DNA from: Chytriomyces cf. hyalinus JEL632
Lineage: Eukaryota > Chytridiomycota > Chytridiomycetes > Chytridiales > Chytriomycetaceae
Assembly (NCBI GenBank): GCA_025435555.1
Contig: JAIWWG010000140.1
Coordinates: 1-64,000, forward strand
DNA length: 64,000 nucleotides
Direction: 5' to 3'
Positions 1 through 11,249 of the stretch are shown in pieces. Made by a program: the position numbers and the translations under genes. Position 1 is the first letter of the stretch. Each line of letters opens with the position of its first letter. The notes below the pieces were generated by a model. It saw only the letters and a program-made list of their open reading frames with translations. It was not told the origin of the DNA and searched no databases.

Positions 1-381
1 ACATGTGCCAACACCATCTATGGCATTCAGAAATCTGACGACGCGTGCGAGAGGCCCAGTGTGTATGCGGGAAGAGAAGGGAGTGGAAGTATAAATGTTC
101 TAAACGCAATGTTTGACATCCCACAAGGAATTAGGAAGTTTTATGGTGATGGGGAGGACTTTTGTTGTGGCAGTGGATTCGGTGGATTGGGCAATGGCTA
201 ACGAAGCGCGTCGACTGATGACATGAGCTTCGGCGGCAAGTGCCACTTGAGTTGGTGTGGGCTCTTGGGTGGATGATGGGAGCGTGTGAGAGTGGGGGCT
301 GAAGACGTGGAGCATATGTGGAGAAATGGCGGGGGACAGACCAATTCGGATTACATATTGGGACTTGGATTTATTCCCCAC
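1..381 (-). CDS. Pro/Thr/Ser-rich coding fragment running off the left edge
   Basis: A minus-strand open frame of about 93 codons that opens with a non-ATG codon, so the true start is either an internal ATG near 315 or lies in another exon. It is rich in Ser, Thr, Pro and Ala and contains one copy (around 205-240) of the Ala-Ala-Glu / Ile-Ser-Arg-Arg-Ala-Ser motif that recurs in the larger gene at 520-7907. It is therefore probably a neighbouring paralogue or a 3' continuation of that locus. No enzymatic domain is visible. Low complexity makes a chance open frame possible. Confidence 0.3.
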
Positions 382-1655
382 AACTAATCTTCAAACCATT
401 TAATCCCCGTTTAAACTGATACAGAACTTATTAAATATAAAAGATAAATATAATGTTCATAAAAGGATATAGGCCGATGCTTGCGCAATCAACAGCTTGT
501 TTTGAGGTAACTGATTCCGTTAGAGCCGAGGAGATTTTGGATCCATAAACTGAGCCTCCTAAATCATCAACAACGTCAGCATGCAAAACACACGTGCAAA
601 AAGACATCAATATTACCAGTTGTTCGACCACCTTGGCGAATGCGTGCACAACCGCATCATCACACGGTCTGCACACCGGCGGCGGACGTAGCGCCTTCGG
701 GAACGGCAGTTTCGCAAAATATTTCTCCTCCGCGAAAAACGCGCACTCATAACAGTCTGGCGACGGCAGCGGAACCTTGCTCGGCGTCAAATTGGCCGGG
801 GTGGGACTGGCTTGCGCGTGGGACCAGGTTGGCATCGTGAAGGGTGTTCTGGCTGGTGTCTTGTCAAGTCCAGGTAGTTTTGTGGGCGTGAATGGACCCT
901 TGCCCGCAGAAGCTCGGCTAATGAGACCTATTATGGCTGCTGCGGCAAGGGTCGCCTTGTCAGGTGTGTAGGTTGTCTTGGATGTAGGTGTGGCTGGCTT
1001 GGCGGCGGTGGGTGTGGCGTTGAGCGGTTGTGCTGGTGTCGATGGCGACGGTGTGGAGGGTGCAGTCACCCAGGATCGACTGAGAGGGCTGGGCTTGTTG
1101 GACCGGGGTGATGTCAACCGTGGCGGACGGGACGGCGTCAACTGGTCTGGGCTTTGTGGTGAATGTGGCAGGTGTGAAGAACGGTGTGGCGGCAGGTCGT
1201 GGTAAAGGTGTTGGTGTAGATGGACTAACGGCCACTGGAGCGCGCTTAATGAGGGCACAAGTTGCTCCAGCGGCCGGAGTGATGTTGGTGGTTGCCGTGG
1301 TTGACTTTGTTGAGGGTGTGGCGGTAAAAGTAGGTGGCGACTGGGTTGTGGCGGCGGATTGGGCACTCGCCGCTGAAGCTGGACAGTTAATTAGGCCAAA
1401 GCACGCTTCAGCGGCAGGTGCCACTTGAGCAGTAGTGTATGGGGTGGTCTTTGCGGCTAGTGTGGCGGTAGTTGCGATGGGAATGGTGGTGTCAGTGGGC
1501 ATTGCGTTGGACTTGTGGGTGGGTGGGTGTCTGGGTGAATGATGGGTTCAACGAGGTCGTGGCGGCGGTTTGGGAAGTGGGTGGAGCGGTAGTAGACGGC
1601 GGCTTGTTGGACGTTGTTGTGGCTGCAGCGATGAAAGCAGGTGGCGACTGGATTG

Positions 1656-1820
1656 TGTTGGAATCCCCGGCTGTATTACTGTGGCAGATTTCTTTAGATC
1701 TTTCTGGAACAAGTCATTGTTTTACCTTTTTGCTGTGCCACGATGATTTCATTTCTACGCGTATAAAAGGAAGCGTTTATTCGATAATAAACAATGACTC
1801 TTTCCACACAGATCTCAATA
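1656..1820 (+). repeat. 5' LTR of the copia element
   Basis: 165 bp, starts TGTTGG and ends CTCAATA. It contains a TATA box (TATAAAA at 1762-1768) and a polyadenylation-like AATAAA (1786-1791), the usual LTR promoter and terminator layout. The 3' end is set by the exact 5-bp target duplication rather than by a CA dinucleotide, which is slightly unusual for this family. Confidence 0.95.
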
Positions 1821-1842
1821 CGTTATCAGCACCATTGCTATA
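1821..1842 (+). other. putative primer-binding site
   Basis: The sequence directly after the 5' LTR (CGTTATCAGCACC) is where a copia primer-binding site must lie. It partly resembles the half-tRNA initiator-Met binding sites of copia elements, but I could not align it to a specific tRNA of this genome. Confidence 0.35.
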
Positions 1843-1862
1843 ATTAAAAAGCGACATCTTAC

Positions 1863-4800
1863 ATGAGCAAACACGAGACCCTACTCTACAACGGTGAAAA
1901 CTATCAGGAATGGGAGTTCGCAATGCGCCACCATCTTAACGCCAAGAAACTCGGAAGCACGTTAAAGACAGTTAAACCAGAAGCTTCTAAGGAAGAAGAA
2001 TTGAAAGAATGGTTAGCAATTGATGAGCAAGCTATGGGCAAGATAGTGGAATGGGTCGTTCTACGAGCACCTTAGGGAAGCTGCCACTGCACAAGAGATG
2101 ATGGCCGCAGTCAAGGATATCACGGCATCAGACAAAACTAACCTGTTGTTCAGAACCCAGACAATGTTCAGAGGTCTAAAAATGAAAGAAGGAGGTGACG
2201 TAATCAACCACTTAGCTAAAATGGAGGAGTACTGCCGAGTGCTTGGAAAGAAACTAGTTAGTGATCAAGACATGATCAATCAAATAATGAGAAGCTTACC
2301 GAAGTTGTGGGAGAATGTCCTCCCAGCAATCAGAGCACAGACTGGCCTGATGACGAACTACAAGGATTTCAAAGGAAAAATTGTCTCAGAGTACAAGTAC
2401 ATGCGAGCCGAAGGCAAGGAAATTGGATCCAGCAGAGGCATAGCAATGCAGGCGAAACAGAGTAACGGGAAATTCAAGGGCGAATGCAACAATTGCGGCA
2501 AGCCAGGGCACAAGAAAGCACAGTGTTGGGCCAAAGGCGGCGACAAAGAAGCTCAAGGACCAAGACAGATCAAAGCCAAAGATGATGAGAAGAAAGCTCA
2601 TCAAGTAAATCAACCAAGAAACTTTGTGCTTACTGCAGCAAAGATAAAGTCAGGAGATGGTGACTGGATTCTGGACTCTGGAGCCAGTAACCACATGACA
2701 GGCGACAAAGAAATTATCAAGGGCTTGACAAGTCAGGACGACCTCAGCAAAGTAACAGTAGCAAGTGGTGACCAGTTTGAAATCAAGGGGATTGGGTCAG
2801 TTGAATTGAAGGGTGAGAAAGGCACAGTGACAATTACCGGAGTTCTTTACGTACCGGGCCTATCTGTGAACCTCCTGTCAATTTCAGCACTAAGTTTGAA
2901 AGGCGCAACTATGAATTTCGACGAAATGGGTGCATCAGTTTCGATAAACAACATGATCATCCTCCGTGCCACTGATATTCGTGAAGGACTGTACACACTG
3001 CCAGAAAACAAAGTTGGATTAACAACAAAGATTATTAGAGAAACTACCATGCAGGAAGCTCACCGATTCATGGGGCACTTGAACGCAAGGGACCTTAAGA
3101 AACTGCCAGATCAAGTCGACGGCATTCTCATCAAGGACAAGGACCTTGGAGCCTGTAGCGTGTGCATGGAAACAAAAGCTACAAGAAGTATTGGAAAGGA
3201 GAAATCAGCACGAGTGGAAACACCAGGCGAAGAGCTAAATCTGGATCTTACCTTTATAAACGGCATGCTGGTGCTAATGATTTCAGACACTGGAAGTGGA
3301 TGCACATTTGCAAAAATATTAAGCAAGAAAAGCGATGCATTTCAAGGAATTCTTGACATCATTAAGTCGATCAAAACCCAATACAACCGTAAAGTGAAAG
3401 TGATCGTTTCTGACGGGGGAGGCGAGTTCATTAACAGTAAATTTTCGAGATGGTGCGAATCAAATGGCATCAGGCACCACATCTCCACGCTGCACACACC
3501 AGAGCAAAATGGAATCGCCGAAAGAAAGAACCGTACTATAGTAGAAATGTGCAGAGCATTGTTAGCAGACGCGAAAATGGACAAGGAAAAGTACTGGATA
3601 CACGCACTGGAGATGGCTGTCTACATCAGGAGCCAATGTCCCACAAGAGTGATTACTGGAAACAAAACGCCTTTCGAAGTTTTGACGGGAAAGAGGCCGA
3701 ATTTGAAGTACATGTGTCGATTCGGTGAACAATGCGTAGCGTACGTCGATGGACACAAGCGTGGAAAGCTGGACAACAAGGGTGTTCAATGTCGAATCCT
3801 GGGAATCAAAGAAAAGGGATACTTACTGTTGGAAGTCGACAGCGGAAGGATCTTCGAATCAGTTCACGTTAAATTTCCCATGCAGGAGACAGTGGAAGAC
3901 ATTATAGAGTCAGAAGATGAACCACCTGAACTACTGTCAGATTCAGAGAATGAAGCTGAAGAACCAAGTAGACCCTGTCCACCCAGACCAGCTGTTGCAG
4001 ATCCTGGTCAAGGTGGACCAGCTGTCTCCTCATGTACTCAACATAAAGGAGAGCTCAAAATCTCTGGAATGCATGAAGATGTGGGAAACAGGTGTTTGAG
4101 CACCTGCAGACCCCATACGTAACAAAGATGTGAAATCCACGTAACTTCATGTTAGTGATCACACACACATGTCTCTGGCATATCTGCCAAGTCCTACAAC
4201 CACCCACGTGCCATCCATGGCTATTTATGGTCACTGGATGAGAAGTTGTGAGGCATACTGCCAAGACCCCAATAAAGCTTTATTTACACAAAGTTGGGAC
4301 CTTAAACGATCTACCACGATAACACACCATCACATGACACCCTCACCAAGTCGTCATAAGGTGTCAGACTCTATCACTCTAGAGAATACCAACAGTACTA
4401 AGCCAAACTACCTGCAACACCAAGCATTCGGCAGAAACACACCAGTACATAGCTTGTGTAGTTGAAACGAAGGTTTGAGCCTGGATAGGCGGCACTTGAG
4501 GACCTAGATCTTGCATAAGCAAAGTTCAAAGTTAGTACACCACAGTCAAACTGACACGCTGAAACGTACATGGACAGCAGGCAGCGCTGCTTACCTGTAC
4601 ACCGTCACTTGGACCCATGGCTCCCTACCCAGGTGGGAGAGTCCCCGTCAGAGGTCCAAAGATACAGTCATATGCACTTTGGACGTTGGTTGGATAGTTT
4701 CTTATTCAAATCGTAACTTTTTGGATTGGTAAAGGCCCAACAGTCCTTGGGGACGTTCGGGGGATTTCCATCTCGGTTCTTTATAATTTCTACCATGAAA

Positions 4801-6821
4801 AAATAGCAAACCATGGAAATACCCACGATTTTCCACCCATGAGTGATTCTTTCATGTTCTATTCCAAAGGGTATAAATGGTAGAGCTTCCACAAGGCAAA
4901 TAAACATCTTCTTAGACCAAAATCATCGTTGTAGCACCTAGTCCTCAAGTCACAAACCCTCGTACTGCGTGCCACCACCATTTGTACCGACACCAGCAGC
5001 AACCACAGAGCCAACACGCGAAAGACGGAAAGTATTTCTAACACCAGAACCAGAAGAACAAGACCCAGAAGAAGAAGCTGAGACACGAAGCCCATCACCA
5101 ATCCGCATCTTACAACAATTGTCCCAATCGAAATCACAGCAAAGAACGAACAATACATGTGATAGAGCCAAGAGACAAGATTCCTACAAAAGATATCAAT
5201 TCATCAATCAATCAATCAAACATTATTGAAGGGAAAAGGAGAAAAGCTGCTTACGCGTTTTCGGCAATAACTGACGATCTGAAGTCAATTGCTGAAGCTC
5301 TGAAAAGAGACAATGCACCCAAGTGGAAAGACGCAATACTGGATGAACTAAACTCGTTAGTTGAGAACGGGACATGGGAAGTCATTGATCTGAGAAAGGA
5401 ACCCACCGAGAACATCGCCGATACCAAATGGGTCCACAAGCGAAAACAGGATGCAGCTGGAGTGTTCGAAAAGTACAAATCGTGATTGGTTGTTCGAGGA
5501 TTCACCCAAGTTGAAGGGGTGGACTATGATGAGACATTCGCGCCAGTTGTTCGATCTACAACAATCAAAGTTTTGATAAGCGTTTCGTTAGCAAAGAAGT
5601 ATCGAATCACTCAAATGGACGTCGTAACGGCTTACCTTAATTCAAAAATGGATTACAACGTGGTGATTCGAATCCCAGACGGTTACGAGCTTTTAGACCC
5701 CCAGATCGACCGAAAATGACATGCATTAAGACTTTCGAAGGGATTGTATGGAACCAAACAAGGTGGCTATCTGTGGAACGAGGAATTTAAAGGAACATTA
5801 GTTAGTATTGGATTTAAGCAAGCAGTATCCGACCCTGGACTATTCAGGATCCAACAAAACGGGAGTGAATTGCTTATCACCTTGTACGTGGATGACATCT
5901 TGATCGCGACAGATAATGAAGACCTGCGAAAGTGGGTAGAGAACCAGTTAGTTAAGAAGTACAAAGTCAAAAATGATGGGGGAGATACACACGTTACTCG
6001 GATCAGTCATCATGAAAGGCGGACGAGCGAGCTTCCAGCAGTCAAATTACTTGGAATCGATTGGACAACGGTACCAACTGGAACATACGAAGTACACGAC
6101 GCCATTGGAGGCTGGAATCAAATTGCCAGATGATGATACCGCATCGACTGTGGAACAATATCAAAACCTGTTGGGAGCGGTGATGTACGCGTCAATTTCG
6201 ACAAGACCAGACGTAGCGTATGCAACAGCCTGCCTGGGACGATTTGCCTCAAAGGCATCAGAAGCGCATTGGACGGCACTGAAGCGACTGACTGGATACT
6301 TGGTGAATACCAGCAAGCTGGAACTCAAGTACGTTGCCAGAAGAGAAAATTCGATTGAGGGGTTCGTCGACGCTAGCCACTTGAGTGAAGGGGCATATGG
6401 AGTGAGCGGACACGCCATATTCATTGGAGGAAATCTCGTTGCTTGGAGATCTCAAAAGCAAAAGGCCGTCGCGTTGTCATCTATGGAAGCTGAAATGAAC
6501 GCGTTGGTGGATGTTATAAAGGAAGTAGTATGGCTAAGAGAACTACTCACCGATTTGGGTGTTTCAGCAATCAAGACCGTCGTATACGAAGACAATCAAG
6601 CGGCGATAGCGTCCAGCAAAAACGCGATTGTGAACGACCGTACGAGACATATGCTAGGCAAGACGACGTTTGTACGAGAGACTATCAAGGAGTGTAACAT
6701 CGAGTTAGTGTTCATTCCCACCAAAGATCAGAGAGCAGACGGACTCACCAAGGCGAAAGGACCAGGTGCTTTCGAGAAGTTCCGCGAGGGGATGGGATTG
6801 GGGTACAGCGTCGCCGGGTAG
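1863..6821 (+). pseudogene. copia gag-pol polyprotein, multiply disrupted
   Basis: Starts ATG 1863 with a copia-type gag. The CCHC zinc knuckle (CNNCGKPGHKKAQC) is near 2485-2530, the protease motif WILDSGASNHM near 2665, the integrase HHCC finger and D-D-E core between 3060 and 3540, the RT signature YVDD near 5885, and RNase H acidic residues (FVDAS, MEAE, EDNQA, DQRAD) between 6360 and 6740. Breaks seen: a one-base shift near 2055-2058; the 910-bp insertion at 4033-4942; a frame change near 5100-5150; in-frame TGA at 5483-5485 and 5717-5719 (both where related elements usually have Arg, consistent with CGA to TGA); and a frame change near 5970. Every domain is still easily read, so inactivation is recent or was inherited from a defective template. 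Confidence 0.93.
4033..4942 (+). repeat. solo LTR nested in the copia integrase-RT spacer
   Basis: A 910-bp non-coding block interrupts pol. It is flanked by CCTCA at 4028-4032 and 4943-4947. Removing the block plus one CCTCA (915 bp, a multiple of three) rejoins the frame on both sides. It begins TGTACTCAAC and near its end has TATAAA (4872-4877) followed 22 bp later by AATAAA (4899-4904), the same promoter/poly-A arrangement as the copia LTR. It encodes no protein. It is best read as the solo LTR of a different LTR retrotransposon family; the end ...CTAGT is not a canonical CA. Confidence 0.7.
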
Positions 6822-6827
6822 GGGAAG
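6818..6827 (+). other. polypurine tract
   Basis: GTAGGGGAAG directly abuts the 3' LTR; the uninterrupted purine run is GGGGAAG at 6821-6827. This is the position used for plus-strand priming in LTR elements. It overlaps the end of the RNase H frame. Confidence 0.75.
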
Positions 6828-6992
6828 TGTTGGAATCCCCGGCTGTATTACTGTGGCAGATTTCTTTAGATCTTTCTGGAACAAGTCATTGTTTTACCTT
6901 TTTGCTGTGCCACGATGATTTCATTTCTACGCGTATAAAAGGAAGCGTTTATTCGATAATAAACAATGACTCTTTCTACACAGATCTCAATA
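6828..6992 (+). repeat. 3' LTR of the copia element
   Basis: 165 bp, identical to the 5' LTR except at position 6977 (T instead of C). It is followed by the second GATTG target copy and then by host coding sequence. Confidence 0.95.
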
Positions 6993-7907
6993 GATTGTAG
7001 TGGCGGGTTGGACACTGGCTTTTGGGGTGGTCTTGGCGGCAAGTGTGGCGAGAGTAGCGACAGAAGTAGCGATGAGTCCTGATGGATCAGGCTTGGCAGC
7101 GGTTGTGTCGTTGCATGATGGGGTTGACAGGGCTGGGCACTGAGTTGTGGGGTGGCAGACAATACCATGGCCAATGGGTCGTTGGTCACTTGTGGAAAAC
7201 GGATGGCAGCTGCATGAGTCGACATTTGGCAGGCACGACAAGCGCTGTTGATTCGGTTTTGTTTCTCCGCTTGCAGGACTTCAACCCGGGCTTCAAGCTT
7301 GGTAATCTTCAAATTACAAATACATCATCAGTAAACGTCATGCAAAATAGGAAAAGTTCAAATAGAATAAAACTTACGCATCTCAGGGCGATGGCTTCTG
7401 CGTGGCGTTGAACATTAGGAAAATAGAACCACGAACTGGACAAAGTTACAGAATTTATCAATATACCAAAAAATAAACATGGACAAATCAGCCGTTAACA
7501 CTCCAAAAGCACTCGACAGTTTGTTTTCAGATACTGACGCATAGCAAAGCTCTTGCTTCGAAAATAAAATACCCTTTCAACCTGGTCCGGTGATCTAAGT
7601 GGAAGGGACTGGACTTTGCAGACAACAGCTCTGTTCAGCCGACATGGTGTTGAAGAGCTCGGGGCCGCTGAGACCCGGCTAATGAGACCTCGCACTTCAG
7701 CGGCCATATTGGCTTGGACAGGTGGCGTGCTTGACTTGGAGGCAGGTGATGCACTGCGTCTTGGCACCCTTGTTGGAGAAGATGAACCTCTGATGCGGTC
7801 AAGTAAGGCTGCTGATGAGTGGAACAGGAATCATTGGAGGCGATCACGTGGAAAAGTAGCGGACCTGCAGCGAGGTGAGGGATGGAGATAGTCAATGGTG
7901 AAGACAT

Positions 7908-8642
7908 GATGATTGATTTGGATCTGTGGTTTATTGAGTGTACATTTCAACTCAAGAAACGATGATGGTCTTGTGTGGAAACGCGTGAGAAAAATAATCC
8001 GTGGGATGACAGTGTGTGAAGATGGGACATGAGGAGAAATCAAATTCGGACGTTTAAAAAATTGAGAAAGATATCAACAGGTTCAGTCGGCTGCAACGCA
8101 CCACGCATCCAGCATTGCCCTCACCGTTGTCGACATCCCACGACGCATACGAGGACTGCAGATATTGCTGGTGGGTGACGCCGCATTGAGTTTGTTATTT
8201 TTGTTCTTTGACGACCCATCCCATTTTGAGTGTCGATGACAAATACCCTTGCACACAAACTCACAGTTTGGTCAACTGCCTCGTTTTGATTCCGGGGTTG
8301 TGTCTTTCGATTTTTCAGCTGTTTGACACGCGATCCATGTATGCCTATGCATTTGGCTTGCAAAGCAAAGAACATCCTCCTCGTTCATATCGCACAAACA
8401 GTGAAAGAGCTGAGTTTCATCGCGCGACCGAAAACGATAACCTTATTTCTTAATGCAAAAACAATAAACCCGCGAGAATTGCGAGAGCTGCATTAGCCGT
8501 AAAAGAAACACCAGCCCCTCTCAAGTAAGACTGTGTCCACTGAAAATGACAGTGTTGCATGTCGCAATTGTCGGCCCGAATCATATCAATCACGTCAACG
8601 CTCGTTGATCAGCAATAAAGAAATTGTAGCCGGGTTCAAATA
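7908..8642. other. intergenic, no gene recognised
   Basis: 735 bp with short open frames on both strands but no conserved motif, RNA gene or repeat. It probably holds the promoter of the minus-strand repeat gene. Confidence 0.4.
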
Positions 8643-9277
8643 TTGAGCACGCAACTCAATACCCAAAAGTCAAATGAGACACCTTCAGCATTGACGAACG
8701 TGGTCGAAATTAGTTCTGAACCTTCGGCGATTCATCAAGCTCCGGTCATCGATACTGGCGCGGTTTTTGCTGACGGAGTTCAGGATTTATCTGGTAGCCT
8801 GTCTATTGAGTCCGAACTGGTCGCTAATGCAGCAATTGAAGAACTTGACAGCGGTTCTCAGTCGAAACGCCAGAAAACGGAGGAAGAGGAAGATGGAGAA
8901 TTAACGACGAACCTGTTTCAACTGAAAGCACATTTGAAGTCACGGATACGCCTATGGAGGAGCCGACCCAGTTGGATCAAAGCTTTGTTAACCAGGACTC
9001 CTATGTCGAAGGTGCCGTTGTTCTCGATTCTACCGTTTTCTTGAGCACCCAGACAACCGTGCATCCTTTGCAAAATGCAAATCACCCGATATTTGTTTCG
9101 AAACAGGAAATTGCAAAGACAGTGGTAGACGCCTCCGTCGTCAGTGGTACCACCATCACTATGTCAATAGCGACACCCGATTTTTCTTCTTTGTCTGGCG
9201 CTAGAATCACAGCAATTTCACCGCAATTGATGACCGAACCGCCAAGTGCCTTGCCAACTATAAATACATTCACCTAA
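8643..9277 (+). pseudogene. acidic, Ser/Thr-rich hypothetical protein with a frame break
   Basis: Two overlapping plus-strand frames read as one protein if a one-base shift near 8905-8920 is allowed: the first ends in an acidic stretch after a nuclear-localisation-like SKRQKTEEEED, and the second continues TESTFEVTDTPMEEP. No in-frame ATG was found at the 5' end (the frame opens at TTG 8643), so an upstream exon is missing or the locus is degenerate. No domain recognised. A TAA at 9275-9277 is followed by an AATAAA-like signal and then a tRNA gene. Confidence 0.4.
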
Positions 9278-9321
9278 GCAAAAATCATAGTATATATTGT
9301 CTACAATAAAGTAGAAAATAA

Positions 9322-9394
9322 GCCGCCTTAGCTCATCTGGGAGAGCGTAAGACTGAAGATCTTAAGGCAGCGTGTTCGATCCACGCAGGCGGCA
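9322..9394 (+). tRNA. tRNA-Phe (anticodon GAA)
   Basis: 73 nt. Acceptor stem GCCGCCT/AGGCGGC pairs fully with discriminator A. The anticodon stem TAAGA/TCTTA closes the loop CTGAAGA, giving anticodon GAA. The T arm is GCGTG-TTCGATC-CACGC. There is no intron. It is followed by a T-rich run typical of RNA polymerase III termination. Confidence 0.95.
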
Positions 9395-9967
9395 TCCTAT
9401 TTTTTCTTCTTTCTTCTTTGCTGCTTGATCAACTCCTATGCTCAGAAACTCTGTCAATCTCTTTCTCTTCTGTCTCTGGTTCTTTGCGGGGTCGGTTGAT
9501 CAGGATACAATCACTGTTCTGTTTCAATATTCCGAACTGCTCCATGACTTGACTTCCTACCAGATTCATGGTTCCATGGTTCCATGAAGTTTTCCATGGA
9601 CCTCTTTTGATGGGTTCATCATTGCTGAAACCTTCATCCGCGTGGCATTTGGAAGGACGCGTCAAGCAATTGGATGTTGGGATTGACCGTGTGCGTGATG
9701 GCAGAAGTGCCAAGAGTACTTGCCCAAGAAATATATCCGACCGATACAAGATCCAAGTGCAGCTGTGCAGAGTGTTTGTTGGTGTGGAATGATCGATCGG
9801 GTTAATTCGTTCCAAACTTGGCATTACTAATGCTAAATACGCCGGAAAGAAACCTTGAAATTGAACGCGTCTTTTGAAATCGAAATTTTTCTTGACAAAC
9901 TTTTCCAGAAGTGAAACTGAATTGAAACAACCAAAAAAGCAACAGGGAAGCCACGGCTGCGCACTGA

Positions 9968-10867
9968 ATGGCTTCCACCTCACGCACGATGCCCTTCTTT
10001 ACCTCATATTCCCATCAACACCAGCAACGACCGCCTGCCCCGAAAGACCCAAACGTGTCCTCATCATCTCGCCGCATCCGTCGCTTCTCTGGACAGCCAC
10101 CCGTAGCGTTTACCGCAAAGCCGAGCAGCCAATTCAATGTCCTCAGCGCCCTTGCATCAGCTGGCTTACAAAGCTCAGACATCCCAGCAGCAGCAACCGA
10201 AACAACCCCATCTTCACCAACAACAGCAGCAGCACTCGACAACTGGACAAACGAAAAAATGTTTGCCCCGCCTGTTCGCAAACCGGCAAGGAAATCTGCG
10301 ACAGCGTTGCAGTTTACAGAAACGGTTCCTTCAAACAGCAAAGACGAAGAATCTTGTGAATCTGAAGATTCAATCGACGATATTTTGAGTCTTTATTCTC
10401 CTGATACCTCCTCCAACATTCTCGAAATCCTGCCAATATCCCCGCCGATTGTGACCACAACTGACTTGAAGCGCAGCAACACTTTCGCCGAACACAGTCT
10501 CCCGAAAGAAACAACAGCACTACAACGCAGCAAAAGCATCAACGTGGCACCAGCAACACCTACTCCAACCGCCAAACCATCCGAATCGCCGCCTCCGCCA
10601 GACTCGCCTCCACCACTGCTCTCGGAAGCAGAGATAAAAGCGTTTGATTTCATGTTTAAAAACATGAAAGGAATGATACCACCACCACCACCACCAGTTC
10701 CTATTGCACCAGCCTCACAGCCAAAGTCACTGGGTACCTCGGAATCCAATACCAAGAGTAAACCACAGTACCGTAAAATCGTGGCCAAGAGCGCAGTGTC
10801 GCCGGCATCGCCGTTGTTGGCCATGCGTGACGATTTCAAGAGAGTTCTGGCGCGTCGATACTGTTGA
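9968..10867 (+). CDS. Pro/Ser/Thr-rich disordered protein
   Basis: Single-exon frame of 299 codons from ATG 9968 to TGA. The protein is largely low complexity: a Gln/Pro-rich N-terminus, an acidic patch around residue 120-135 (KDEESCESEDSIDD), basic Arg/Lys-Ser phosphosite-like motifs (LKRSNTF, LQRSKSIN), and two polyproline blocks (about residues 200-240) that could bind SH3, WW or profilin partners. A short basic C-terminus (DDFKRVLARRYC) follows. No catalytic domain and no signal peptide. It lies between two tRNA genes. The uninterrupted length and coherent composition argue for a real gene; the function is unknown. Confidence 0.55.
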   Translation: MASTSRTMPFFTSYSHQHQQRPPAPKDPNVSSSSRRIRRFSGQPPVAFTAKPSSQFNVLSALASAGLQSSDIPAAATETTPSSPTTAAALDNWTNEKMFAPPVRKPARKSATALQFTETVPSNSKDEESCESEDSIDDILSLYSPDTSSNILEILPISPPIVTTTDLKRSNTFAEHSLPKETTALQRSKSINVAPATPTPTAKPSESPPPPDSPPPLLSEAEIKAFDFMFKNMKGMIPPPPPPVPIAPASQPKSLGTSESNTKSKPQYRKIVAKSAVSPASPLLAMRDDFKRVLARRYC

Positions 10868-11249
10868 GTCCTTTGATTTGCATGATTTGGTGTTTCGAAA
10901 CTAAACAATGTATTTCAATATATATACAGACTCGTTGTCCGCGAAAAAGATTGTGCATCCGAAGCGCACGCTTTTGGAGCAAGTCCTCATTTTGAGTGTC
11001 ATGAAGATGTTGGAACCCATCAAATAAAATCAATACATAGGACTCACGTTACGATAGTGGCAGCTTGCACGCTCACACCTTGCTGCAAACCATTGTAATA
11101 ATGAGATTGAGCTTCCAGAAGTGAGGTTGAACTTCAAGAGAAGATAAAAGGCAAATCAAGGGAAACTCGTGGCATGTTGGGGAAGGAAAAGTCCGCAAAC
11201 ATCCGTCTGCTTTACGATGATATAGTATTTTAAATTCTGATGAAAATAT
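10868..11249. other. intergenic, no gene recognised
   Basis: 382 bp, AT-rich, with nothing recognisable apart from an upstream region for the following tRNA. Confidence 0.4.

Larger units (their letters stand above)
1651..6997 (+). mobile_element. Ty1/copia LTR retrotransposon with 5-bp target-site duplication
   Basis: Complete element outline. Two 165-bp LTRs (1656-1820 and 6828-6992) begin TGTTGGAATCC and differ at one position (C1805 versus T6977). They are flanked by the direct repeat GATTG at 1651-1655 and 6993-6997. A purine tract lies immediately before the 3' LTR. The internal order gag - zinc knuckle - protease - integrase - reverse transcriptase - RNase H defines Ty1/copia, since integrase precedes RT. 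The coding region is broken at several places and carries a nested solo LTR, so it cannot be autonomous now. It lies inside the repetitive minus-strand gene. Confidence 0.95.
520..7907 (-). pseudogene. repeat-containing Pro/Thr/Ala-rich gene interrupted by a copia element
   Basis: Minus-strand gene read in pieces. A plausible start is the ATG at 7907; a first intron (acceptor near 7813) restores a frame with one motif copy at 7670-7710. A coiled-coil-like exon (7306 downwards, starting ITKLEARVEVL) follows a 71-nt intron at 7307-7377. The copia element sits between 1651 and 6997, and across its target-site duplication the host frame continues (TTI-QSPPAF), matching a second TTQSPPTF further on. 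A degenerate motif, roughly AAExxxLIxRxSAA, recurs at about 7690, 1400, 1250 and 925. The C-terminus has two CxxC pairs (about 640-750, CYEC and CRPC) that could bind zinc, then a 58-nt intron (559-616) and a TAA at 520-522. Frame changes near 7150, 1495 and 1070 suggest decay or sequence errors in addition to the insertion. Function unknown. Confidence 0.45.

Noticed and set aside
5483-5719. TGA read as an amino acid (code reassignment or recoding) in copia RT
   Set aside because: Other genes in the window, such as the phosphoesterase, family II unit 2 and PINCH, end cleanly in TGA.
9429-9983. 184-codon minus-strand open frame
   Set aside because: No coherent composition, overlaps the tRNA-flanking region and the start of the plus-strand gene; probably chance.
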